Made by a program: the position numbers and the translations under genes | Source: Plotosus lineatus | Taxonomy: Eukaryota; Chordata; Actinopteri; Siluriformes; Plotosidae | Assembly (NCBI GenBank): GCA_024760905.1 | Contig: CM045729.1 | Span: forward strand, 43,196,080-43,260,079 | Direction of reading: 5' to 3' | Length of the DNA stretch: 64,000 bases | Shown here: in pieces, positions 35,432 through 46,096 of the stretch | How the letters are laid out: every line of letters begins with the position of its first letter | Numbering within the stretch: the first letter of the stretch is position 1 | Notes under the pieces: model-generated | What the model was told of the DNA's origin: nothing | Databases searched by the model: none | The model's input: only the letters and a program-made list of their open reading frames with translations

Positions 35432-36433
35432 GTAAGTTTATTTAAAAACAAATTGCCATGATTCCAAACTTGAAGTTTAGAAATTATACATAAGCCGAGA
35501 CCTGGAATGGGATTTTTTTTTTTTTTTTTTTTTTGGGTGGGGGGAAATGGGCTTTGCAGAAATACGATCCAGGATATGGGTAAACATGGACCTGACTGAG
35601 GTTTCTGTCTGCTTCCTGCATATTTTATCAGTCAGACCTCAGCAGCTAGAGATAAAAGGGAGTTTTTCTGGATTGTTGAGATATTTGTAAAGGTTTTGAA
35701 AAATAAAGTAAAAGACAAAAGAAACTTTTTAAGCAGCAGCAGGTTCTAAAATAAATGCCAAATGCAGACTAGTTATCTCTCAGGTTCAGATAAAGTGAGT
35801 AGGGAGCAAGGGATTGTGCTCAGAATGAATATTAGCGTCTTCTCTCGGTTCTTTTAAATATATTTATTTATTTTTTATGAATGTGCTTCTGGGAGTTGGA
35901 AGATAAATTCCCAACACATACTGTGAACAAGATGGAGTTGTCTGCTCTGCTCCATTCAAGGCCACGATGTTCATTCAGAATCGTCTTATGTGCACGCACT
36001 TGCACCATTTCCTATTTTCTTCACATCATGTACTGGAATTCTCAGGTTGACTTTCTTCCTCATAGGAACGTACCAATAAAACATTGTTCACTATCTCACC
36101 TGCACAGCTAGATCAAAACTGATGGGTGAAAACACAGCCTGTGGCAAAAGCTGAACGTTTTACTGGTCAAAATATTTATTCTCACTTGTTTCAAATGCCA
36201 GTCAGCTCTGCTAATTGTTGTAGATTCCAGAAGCTCATGCTGTAAAAAATATAAATGATTATTATTTTTTATTATTTGGGACGATGGGAAAGCAAGCTAA
36301 GTGTGTAGGCTGAGTTGGAAGTATGCCAGTTTTGGCGCTTTGGCACTGAAGCAGGCATTTATTGTGAATGTGTAGCTAAGGTTTGCACTGCTGTGCACCA
36401 TAAAGCCTGCCTCTGTGTAAAATGTGTTAAATG

Positions 36434-36463
36434 GTGTGTGTGTGTGTGTGTATGTGTGTGATG

Positions 36464-36495
<32 letters not shown>

Positions 36496-36505
36496 GGGGG
36501 GGGGG
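36434..36505. repeat. GT-rich microsatellite ending in GC and poly-G
   Basis: Interrupted GT units, then GCGCGCGC and a run of ten G at about 36495-36505. Confidence 0.9.
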
Positions 36506-37375
36506 TGTTAAATAATTTTGTTAATCAGCATGTCATATTAGTGCTGATGTGCTTTTATTCTGAAGGCTGCACTACTTCCTAACATTAAGAAATGCCAAGA
36601 ATGTCAAACTCTTTGTCTATATTTGTTAAATAGAACTTCAGTTTGCAAGTCAAAAAGAGTCAAGAGTTTTTGAGCCCAATATGGAGCGAATGGAAAAGGA
36701 TTGCTGAATGGACTTTTTGAAATGTTGTCGAATCGTTTTTAACAATTCAGATTGTGTTACAAGCACATAACAAAACTTTATATATGAACACAATCTATGT
36801 CTAGTACCATACATGAACCATATTGCCATCTATGTAAATGGTTATGTATTGCCTGAGAGCATTATTCATGATTTCGGAGCTCCTCCCACAAGAGAGTTGC
36901 ATTTGGAACATTAAGAAAAACCTAGAGTGCAAGTACACATGGTAAACCTCTGTTATCCTTTTAAAGTTTTATACCTAGAAAGATAAAAAGTTAGAATTTT
37001 TTTCTTGGAAAAAGTATTACAGAAAACAAAACGTGTAATATTCAATGATCACATGAATTGTCATCATTCATGAAATGAAATAAATAAACAACTAATGATA
37101 TTCTTGTGTTATTGAAATGTTCTCTACACCTATTTTTCCCTAAATGGTGTACTTTACAAGCCAAGAATAAGATTGCTTTATTTTTTCCCCCTCATTTTTA
37201 TTTCATTTAATAAACAATTTATTAGAATCAATATTGATATGAATTATTAGGATACCTTTATGAGGTTTGAGAGTCCCCACCAAAAACTTGTCAAGTAAGG
37301 GAACTCATATAGGACCTCCGCTTTTAGGCGCTGCTTAAGTCTGATTAATCTACAGCCGCTCCTATAAATAGAGTA

Positions 37376-37747
37376 GATCTTCTTTCTTCTTTTCCTTTTG
37401 GCTTTTTCCCTTTTTCCGGGGTTGCCACAGCGAATCATCACATGTGTGATTTGGTATAGGTTTTTACATCAGATGCCCTTCCTGACGCAACCCTTTAGCA
37501 AGGGACAGTAACACGCAGACGGCTTTGCAGCTACTTGTGACGAAAGTCAGCAATGGTTCTTTTACATGAACCTCTTACCATAGACGGTGAGAGACATGGA
37601 CATGGCTGGTCTTTGATAACCAAGTCAGCCACACTGGGACGGGGGTGGGGGGTGGGGGGGGCAGTGACAACCTTGTGGAGAATGGGACTCGAACCCCAAA
37701 CCTTAGGATCAGTGATCCATCACCCTTTACCACCAGGCGACCACTGA
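37376..37747 (-). mobile_element. SINE-R, antisense, with 15-bp target duplication
   Basis: Minus-strand order is head (GTCAGTGGTCGCCTGGTGGT, GGGGTTCGAGTCCCATTCTC), body, LINE-5'-like segment (GGTTGCGTCAGGAAGGGCAT) and LINE-3'-like end (CGCTGTGGCAACCCCGGAAA). CCTATAAATAGAGTA at 37361-37375 and CCTATAAATCGAGTA at 37748-37762 flank it, a duplication with one mismatch. A G-rich insertion (GGGGGTGGGGGGTGGGG on +, about 37640) is specific to this copy. Confidence 0.87.
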
Positions 37748-38454
37748 CCTATAAATCGAGTATGTAGATAATAAGAGGAAAAGCAATTTTGTTGTCTTCA
37801 CTGAATATTGTTCTTATTTTCATGCCATGTGCTAATTATGATGGGTGTCAGTCGGAGTAATAGTATGTGCTAGGCAACATGAAACACATCTGTTAGACTG
37901 CAAACAAAAATTATTATTATTATTATTTTTTTTTTTTTATACAATATTTCCAAGTGATTGTATTAAACCCCATAGCAGAGAAGGGGTAGGCTGTTTTCCC
38001 TTGTCGTGTTTGTCTGTACGTCCAGAAACACTGAAATGATGAGCTGCAGCTCCTCAAGGTACTTGAAAAATTCCACAATAAAAATAACAAGCAATAAATA
38101 CCCATATGTTGGAAGTAATTGCCATTTTCCTGAAGTGAAGCTTAGGTATGAATGCAACCAGGATTTCATTTTCTAACCTGTACTGAGGATGTATTAATAT
38201 TATTTAGAGAAGATGAAAGAGTGTCTCTTGGTTGAATTTCTGATGTTTAGGTCTGTATGGGTTAGGTGATGTTGACTCTTTAGGTTTTGGTTGAACTTCC
38301 CGTTTGGTTCGGCGCTGTCTTCAGGGAAAGAGTGGAATAAATAATGGTCGGAGATTAATCATGGCTGTGGATTCAGAGGAAAAAAACCTGAGTCAGAATG
38401 TTAGTACGGGAACTTTAAATAGCCTTCAGTGTTCATGTTTGTGTTTTTCTACAG

Positions 38455-38573
38455 GAAAACCCAGCACAGTTCACTGGATCAGAGTTCTCCTCCTCAGACA
38501 GGGATGTCCACTTACAACCACCCAGTGCTCGGACTCTACGACTCCAAAGACGACTTTCCACTCCGCAAGACAG
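38455..38573 (+). CDS. hdac4: hdac4 coding exon: linker before the first 14-3-3 site
   Basis: This 119-nt exon follows TTTTTCTACAG and ends CAG|GTAACA. It encodes [39 protein letters not shown], equivalent to human residues 205-244. The last codons (LRKT) form the upstream half of the RKTASEP phosphorylation site, which is completed by the exon at 56420. The short segment is strongly conserved between class IIa HDACs ([16 protein letters not shown]). Confidence 0.96.
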
Positions 38574-39720
38574 GTAACATAACTTCCTGTTCAATTCACC
38601 TGAATACCCATGAACAAAGCTTCCTCAAACACACTCATAACCAATGAATCTTTATATTGATCCACGTTCGGTTTCTGATTCTGACTCAGGACCAGACTTT
38701 TGAAAACAACTCGATCTGTTGTTCACTTCCCACTCACCAATCCTCACAACTGATAGCATTCACCGTCAATGTGAGCTTTACTGCTAGAAGATGGATTCTT
38801 ATCATTTATCTATTTCTGTACAGCACACGCAGAATGCAGCTCTGAATCCCGGTCTGCATGTAAGCATAAATCCAAACAACCTGAAGTGATGATGCAAAGC
38901 CGGTGTAAGGAGGATTGTGATCAGGTGCTGGACTAAGCCGGCAAAAATGTCATCCTAGTTGTCTAGTAACTCACGACTTTGCTACGATGACAGGCCCCCG
39001 CCATCGATCCCAGAAGGCAGAGTGACCCATGTCATCACGTGAAGTTTAAATCAGGGTAGCAAACAGCCAGCCGTGAGTAAGTGAGTCCGCAAGGAATGCT
39101 TTCTCTCTTTTTGTGCTAAGGCTGCCACAAACCTCCCTGAATTAGTTGTTTTCCTTCAATTGATGACTGAGGAAAAGTACAGAGAGGAGTCTTTCACTTA
39201 CCTGAGCCGTATTTTTTCTTCTATTGGCAGCGTGTAAGATTTCCTAGTCTCACACAGCTCACATAACTCTTAGTCTGATAGCTGAGAGAAACGCATGCTT
39301 TCTAGAAGAGAATTCTCACACAGTGGACACCTCATGCTTTGTCTTGCACTCGACAGTGCCAGAAGACTGCCAGACATATGTGGTCAGCGGTAAATCCAGG
39401 TGTGAATTGGTCAAGTACTTCTTGTGACCTGAGCCCCCAAACCACTTACGGAAGTGGTCAGATACATGTGGCCACAATGAAGCGTATGTGTCTTCCAGCA
39501 ACATCACAGGACCGGCGTTGCCAGGGCTGCGGTTTTCTTTCAGAGTTGCTTTAGCTTTGAATTACATACAGGTTTTTTTTTTTTTTCTTAAGCTGCACAT
39601 CATAAAGGTGTAATTTTTGTTTTTGTTTTTTGTTTTTTTTGCCCCCACCAGTGCAACCAACAAACTAACAGAGGAGTGCAGACACAGTGTCACTAAAAAG
39701 AATAAGTTAGCACTAGCATG

Positions 39721-40020
39721 TTGGTTTTTTTCCCCCCCTCTTTCGGCTGTTCCCTTTCAGGGGTCGCCACAGCGAATCATCTACCTCCATCTTCATGGAA
39801 GTCATATTAATAATTCACATATTTGATTTGGCCTAGGTTTTTTTTTCCGCCGGATTCTCTTCCCGATACAACCTTTTAACAAGGGGCAGAAACACGCTGA
39901 CGGCTATGCAGCTACTCTTTACGAAAGTCAGCAATGGTTCCTGTACAGCCTCTCACCATAGACTCCCAACCCTAGGATCAGTGATCCGGCACCTTTTCGC
40001 ATCAGGCCACCACTGTCCAC
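39721..40020 (-). mobile_element. SINE-R, antisense, internally deleted
   Basis: The 3' end (plus-strand TTTCGGCTGTTCCCTTTCAG, GGGTCGCCACAGCGAATCAT) and most of the body match the other copies. The head is shortened, so about 90 bp of the middle is gone (TCTCACCATAGACTCCCAAC joins directly). TTAGCACTAGCATG (39707-39720) and TTAACACTAGCATG (40021-40034) flank it with one mismatch. A short extra block (CCATCTTCATGGAAGTCATA) follows the LINE-3'-like end and recalls the LINE coding end. Confidence 0.82.
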
Positions 40021-40231
40021 TTAACACTAGCATGGTGTGACAGTCGTATTACTAATCAGACTAATCATGGTATTTCTGGGACAATATATATAACAAAACT
40101 GTTATGGTGGCAGTTCTAATGTGAAAGTTGGTTCTGCATTATCAATTTTCTTCTGACTGCTTTACCAAAGATGGTGTTATATTTATTTTAATCGAATAGC
40201 AACGCCATCGTGCAACAATAGTGTCATTACA

Positions 40232-40487
40232 GGCAGCCATGGCCTTTACGGTCAAGAGAAGCGGGTTTAGGATCAAAAGGTCATGGGTTTGAGTCAAGGA
40301 CAGGTAAAATGCACAGCAGTGGGGTCGTGTGCAGCATCTTCCCCTTCCACCACCTTCACAGTTATAGTACCTTTGACCAAGATACCTAAACTCTAACTGT
40401 TCTTTTGGACCCCGCGGTATAACGGTCCATTGCTTTGAGTATGTGTTCAGTTCGGATGGGTCAAAGGTAGAGCATAAATTTCCTCTG
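40232..40487 (+). mobile_element. tRNA-derived SINE (GGCAGCCATGGC family), sense
   Basis: The head GGCAGCCATGGCCTTTACGG, AGAAGCGGG, GGTCATGGGTTTGAGTC has box A- and box B-like motifs. The body has CAGTGGGGTCGTG, TTGACCAAGATACCTAAACT and TGGACCCCGCGGTA. The tail GGATGGGTCAAAGGTAGAGC, ATAAATT follows. It is the forward counterpart of 15290-15595. Confidence 0.65.
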
Positions 40488-41068
40488 TATGATTAATATA
40501 TATATATATTAAAATATTGCTGTTATTAGACTATAATGGTAATTATAATTTAAGTCTATATAGAAGGTCAGTGGGAGGTGTGCTCTTGCAGGTTTATTAT
40601 GGATGACCTTAACCTTAGCATGTCAGGTCCTGGGATGAGATCATATTTTTGTACAGTGTGTGAATTTATATACCGAAGCAGTTGAAGGGTTGCTGTTGCA
40701 GTTTTGATTGTAATGGAATATACTTATGCAGATCTTTGACAACAGGTGATGCTGAATTTACACCCATTGTTATACATCACCACTCTTTCATGTAAGCAGG
40801 TCTTTTAATTCCCCTGTTCACAGTACTTAACATGATCCCTTTTCCTCTCTCTGACAAGAAGACATCAGTTTCAGAGCATGTAAAGATTTTTTCTTCAACT
40901 GAAATGTCCTGTAATACCTTCAGAACTATATGCTTATATGGCAGTATTATACCAGAGCGTGAATTATGCAAATCTTCAGTTCTCATGAATGAACAAGAAA
41001 TAATGTGATGTTATTTTCAGTTGGTTTAAAAAAAAAATGCTTGAAATTAGCTTCAAAAGCCTTTGAAT

Positions 41069-41438
41069 CTTCTTCTTTTCCTTTCGGCTTTTTCATTTTT
41101 CAGGGGTTGCCACAGCGAATCATCTGATTCGCATGTTTGATTTGGCGTAGTTTCTCTCTCTCTTTTTTTTTTTTTTTACGTCGGCTGCCCTTCCTGACAC
41201 AACCGTTTAGCAAGGGACAGAAACACGCTGACGGCTATGCAGCTACTCTTTACCAAAGTCAGCAATGGTTCTTTTACATGAACTTCTCACCATAGACAGT
41301 GAGAGGCATGGCCGGCATTTGATAACCCAGTTAGCTGCACTGGGGGGGACAGTGACAACCTTGTGGAGAGTGCGACTCGAACCCCCAACCTTAGGATCAG
41401 CGATCCAGCACCCTTTACCACCAGGCCACCACTGCCCA
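41069..41438 (-). mobile_element. SINE-R, antisense, complete, with 18-bp target duplication
   Basis: Minus-strand order is GGGCAGTGGTGGCCTGGTGG, GCTGGATCGCTGATCCTAAG, GGGGGTTCGAGTCGCACTCT, body, TTGTGTCAGGAAGGGCAGCC and CAGATGATTCGCTGTGGCAA. CTTCAAAAGCCTTTGAAT (41051-41068) and CTTCAAAAGCCTTAGAAT (41439-41456) flank it with one mismatch. Confidence 0.88.
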
Positions 41439-44400
41439 CTTCAAAAGCCTTAGAATATCTAATAATATCTATATAATTGACTGTAATGCTTGTACGTTGA
41501 AAATGTGAATTTTACACCAAGTTTTGTACAATATTTTTCACCAAGACTGTGAATATCTTGAATGCAACTAACTATGTTTGAAAATATGCCAGTTCTATTT
41601 TTAATTTATTCAATTTCAGTCTAAATAAAATTGCTTGTACTTTTGGGCAAGATCTCTTATGTGTGAGTCAGGTTTAAAGCACTTTTTTTTTTTTTTTTTT
41701 GATTGACCAACTGGACTTATATTGTGCTGGCAGACCCTCTTATCTGGACACGTCTCTATTGCCAGTATCTGATTGGTCAAGCACAACTTTGTGAGTAGAT
41801 GCATGTGCTCTACTGATAGAGAAAATACACTTTTTAACACGGTTGGAGTAATAAGCTTTGTAGGGAATGAAAAAGTCCCTGAAGATCACAGGATGTCATA
41901 AACTCCTGTTTTCAAATCTTTGCATTTTGTATGTCAAGAAAAAATCAGTTAATCTAAATTTCTCACTTTAACTCTCTATTAATAGCTGGATGTCTCTAAC
42001 TGTTGTGAAGGTTTCTGTGACTGATGTCTGTGGCTTTCACCCGATTCGTCTCTGTTACGCTCAGGCCAAGCTTCAGCAGACGTGTGTGGTTGAGGGAATT
42101 GACTATGATTGTAGGCACTGCAACATGATGTCTGCCAGCTGTTAAGTATTATTATACAAGTGAACCAGTGAGAAGGGCAGATCAGCGCTCTATACACGGC
42201 CCTGAGAGAGTGCAGCCAGAGCCTGAGGTCCCGAGCTGCTCCCCTCAGCAGGAGAGCTGCACTTAAGGGTCTTCCCTTTGCACACTCACCTTAGGCTGCC
42301 TGAGATTAGGCCAGTGCTCTCATTAATCATGCTGGAAATGGACCTGTCAGAGTACTGCAGTGCAACTGGACCCAGGCTCCCTGCACACTCGCAGCCTCTT
42401 GAGACACCAGAACAATTACAGCAAGCTGAGGAAGAGGAGGAAAGGAATGTTATGGTTGCGATTGCCCATCACCAGACACGAGGGGGGGATGCGTGTGTGT
42501 ATCTACTTCCATAGGGCAGAGTATCACCGACTCTGGATTTTGCATTTCCGAATCTCAAAGTTGGATTTCCTGACACTCTGTCATTTAATGGTCTCCAAAA
42601 ATGTTTACAGTCGAAAATTCCTAAAATAATTTCAAGAATCCGTGTTTGTGGGGTGTCTGCGTGCCTTAGCTCCAGAAGGAACCTCAGCAACTTTAGAATT
42701 CTACTTGCCTTTATTCATTCAAAATGCATGGCGGCATAATGCAGACCTGAGCTAAAAGTGATTGAGATTGTCCAACCAGAATTTGTTTTATTTTTAATAA
42801 TGGAACAGTACGTTGAGTCCTGCATCTTCAGTAATCCTGGGTTTACACTGGAGCACAGTGTCAGCGATCTCGCCACACTTGAAGCACAATTGGGGTATAA
42901 AAAGGAGGTAAATTGCATCCAAGAGCTGAAATTAGAATGGTGTTTCCAAGTTCATCAAGATCCCTCATGATGGCGCATCAAGGTCTGTTAGACTTTGCTG
43001 CGGTCTATTAAGGTTTATTAACCTCTACTGCACTGTAATATCATTTTGATGTTTTATTCCTAATGTGGCAGAATTTGTGACAGTCAAAAATTATTGAGTG
43101 GGTCCCATGACCCCCCACTCTCATCATGATTCTTTTAAATTTTGAAGATTGTAATTGACTGCAAAGGACACAGGTTTATTGGAAGACACCTTGCACATAC
43201 AGGATGTATACAGACACGTTTTCGTTCAGAGGCGCATTAGTACTCTCTGTTCACCAACTGTGTTTTTTTAGGAGATTGGAGGAAATGAATAATGCAGAAG
43301 AAATCCACACACAAGCTGGATTCCTGAAGCTGAGAGCTTGCCATGCTGCCTACTTTCATCATGATGCTGCTCCTGGAGCAATACATTTGAAGTCGCTTCT
43401 AGTTATTTACACTTTCCTGAAGGTCTTGTACTATCTGAGCAGAGGCAGACTCGCACTACGACATACTTCCTACCTGAAATACTCTGATTGCATAAAAACA
43501 CACCACTGGTTTTAACATTCCCAACAACCGCCCTTAAACTTCTGTTATACATAAGATTTAAATGAAAAGATGGTTTCTGTTGATTTCATGATGCTGGTAG
43601 TGGAATTCTTTGCTGGGGTTATCACTAACACACACAAACACACACATGGTAATTAAAATTAGTTTGGATATTACTTGGGTGTTACTTTAGAACAACTTTT
43701 TCTTCCACTTCTTTTTTTGTCTTTTGTTTTTTTTTCCTTCGGTTTCTGCAATTATATTTCTCAAATGAATAAATTAATTAGGGGACTCGCCTTCAGGAAT
43801 ATTTTATTTTTTCTAGCAGGGAAAGAATCTGAACCTCAAGTCAAGTGTTTCTTTGTATGGTCACAGTTCTTCACTTTGCGGCAAGGCACGTCTGAGTGTT
43901 GATTCCAGCTCTCCCGCTGTAGATAAACCTCAGTTTGCTCTGGCTGCTGCGGTGCATTCCTGGGGCTGGGTAGAGCACTCTGTCTCCTGTCACAGAAGCT
44001 GCATGTCCTCCTCCTTTCCCATCAGAAAGTGGTCCCTTGGCCTTTTTTTAAGCTCCAGTTTTATGCAAAGCCTTTCACCTCTCTGATTAGCGATCGAGCA
44101 GAGAATCTCTCTCCTGCTCTGTTCCAATTCATAATTCAGATTTTTGCCCCCCCCCATTATGACGCACGAGGGGTGAATGAGGGTGGAAACGAGCTGTTGG
44201 AGTGCTCTTGTTTTTTCATTCATTCATTCATTGGTGCTTGTGTAGCCGTGTATAGGGCACTCTTATTCAGAAAGCGAGAACACAGCCTTTGTGTGCTAGC
44301 TGACATAAGGGTCACAGATTTGATATTTCCAGTGGATAGGTCCGTTTGCTTCCCTCATTTAACTACACTGTTCAATTGTATGAGATCAGTTCAACCAGCT

Positions 44401-44683
44401 TTTCCCACATGAAGTAAAATGAACCTTTGAATGGGAAAAGTCGCATTTGGGGGAAATTTCTTTAGATTCAAAATTATTAGCACGAAAGTGAAAGTAAATA
44501 AATAGAATTTAATTAAGGACTTGTTTTGGAGTATGCATGAAATATGCATGTCCAGCAAGGCTGTTGATCATCCAGGCCGTGGGTAATAAAGGTTCCATGT
44601 CGGCCCACAAAAACACATTTGGAAACAAGAAACATCTCGTGAGCTGTAAATTGAAAAAATTGTTCTTCTTTATTACTTTTCAG

Positions 44684-45041
44684 GTACAGGGTGGAATGCT
44701 GGTGTTAAGGTTAGCACGTCCATCTCATATCCCTGGGTTTGATTCCCAGGCTCGGGTTTTTCTGTGTGGAGTTCACATGTTCACCCTGTGCTTGTGTGGG
44801 TCCACCAGATACTCCAGTTTTCTCCCATACCACAAAGACATGCACGCTAGACTAACTGGCTGTTTCAAATTGAATGTACTGTATGTGTGATGGTAGGTGT
44901 GTATAATTGTGTGTGTTACCCTCTGATGATCTGGTGAGTTGTTCAGGGTGTACCCCACCTTTGCTCAGTGTTGGCTGTGACAGGCTCCAGCCTCCCTGCA
45001 ACCCGAGTTGAATTAAGCAATTTGGTAAATGAGTGAGTGAA
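44684..45041 (+). mobile_element. V-SINE-like element, full length, diverged
   Basis: It has a head (GGTTAGCACGTCCATCTCAT, GGGTTTGATTCCCAGGCTCG), a centre (CTGTGTGGAGTTCACATGTT, CCACAAAGACATGCACGCTA), and a tail (GGTGAGTTGTTCAGGGTGTA, GGCTCCAGCCTCCCTGCAAC, AATTAAGCAATTTGGTAAAT). Confidence 0.8.
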
Positions 45042-46096
45042 TATTCCTCCTCTAAATAAATGTAATACAATGCTGTAAACACAGTTACGAACAAAATGTG
45101 TCAAATTAATTCTAAAAATTAGGTCACAGCAACCATTTGTCTTTCCAAAACTACAAATTTAGTGGATTCACATCAACAGGAAGGGAAACTGAAGCAATCA
45201 CTTTTTTCCCCCACATACGTCACCAATTAATACACATGTTAAAAGGAGCTAATTTTTTTTTTTTTTGTGGCTTCAACCTGCTTGACATTGGACTAAGTAT
45301 AACGTGACCTTTACCTAAAACGAGTTTGACATCCCAGGTCTGTTTGTAATATCTACGATCTTTTGTCAGACACACAGTCGGAAGCCATTATTGCTCCAGC
45401 AGCCTGATACCCAGTCGTCCAGCACGTGAGCCGCCTCCTCGTTATAATGAAGTACCATTCACATTTATGTTGACATGGTGATTTTCGTTTGGAGCAAACC
45501 ATCTAGCATCAAGCAAAAAAAAAAAAAAAAAAAGAAAAATGCAGTAATCTGGAAGGAATCACACTGAGGCAGAAAAGCAGTTAGTTCACACAGCCTGAAG
45601 GCTGCATTTTGGACCTTAATGTTCACTAAACGCAGCACAGTGGGGTATGGACCTGCTGGAGCCATACCACATGTCATTTCCCTGTTGAAACATGTAACAG
45701 GAAAATGTCATGTGCCTGATATAACTACAGTTCATGATTTATTTCCTACTTCTTTTGGTAAATTGGCTGCAGAGTCAGAGCCCGACACAGATTAACTTGT
45801 CCACGGCCAGTGATTGACAGAGCTCTTCATTTTGCATGCTACCCCTCTTCTGTCACTGATTATATTCCTATATAACTGTATGCATACTCGTGTTTTTAAT
45901 TACATTATTTTTATTGTTGAAATTGCAGTACATACCCATTTCTTAGTGATTCCTTGGCAATGAGTGAATTGGTTTTCTGACTTTTTTTGTCAACAATGAC
46001 TAGAATATTTTGCAAACCTAAAGGCATGTTAGGTGGGTACTTGGGTACTGGTGTAATGTGAAAAGTGAGGTTTCCCCTGCCATTCAGAACTAATTT

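Larger units (their letters stand above)
35432..38454 (+). other. hdac4 intron (3.02 kb)
   Basis: It starts GTAAGT and ends TTCTACAG. It contains a GT-rich microsatellite (36434-36505) and an antisense SINE-R (37376-37747). A poly-T run (35513-35534) lies 80 bp after the donor. Other parts show nothing I can call. Confidence 0.9.

Noticed and set aside
43204..43515. 103-codon open frame in the large hdac4 intron
   Set aside because: No family motif, no splice context in phase with hdac4 and no codon bias distinct from its surroundings.
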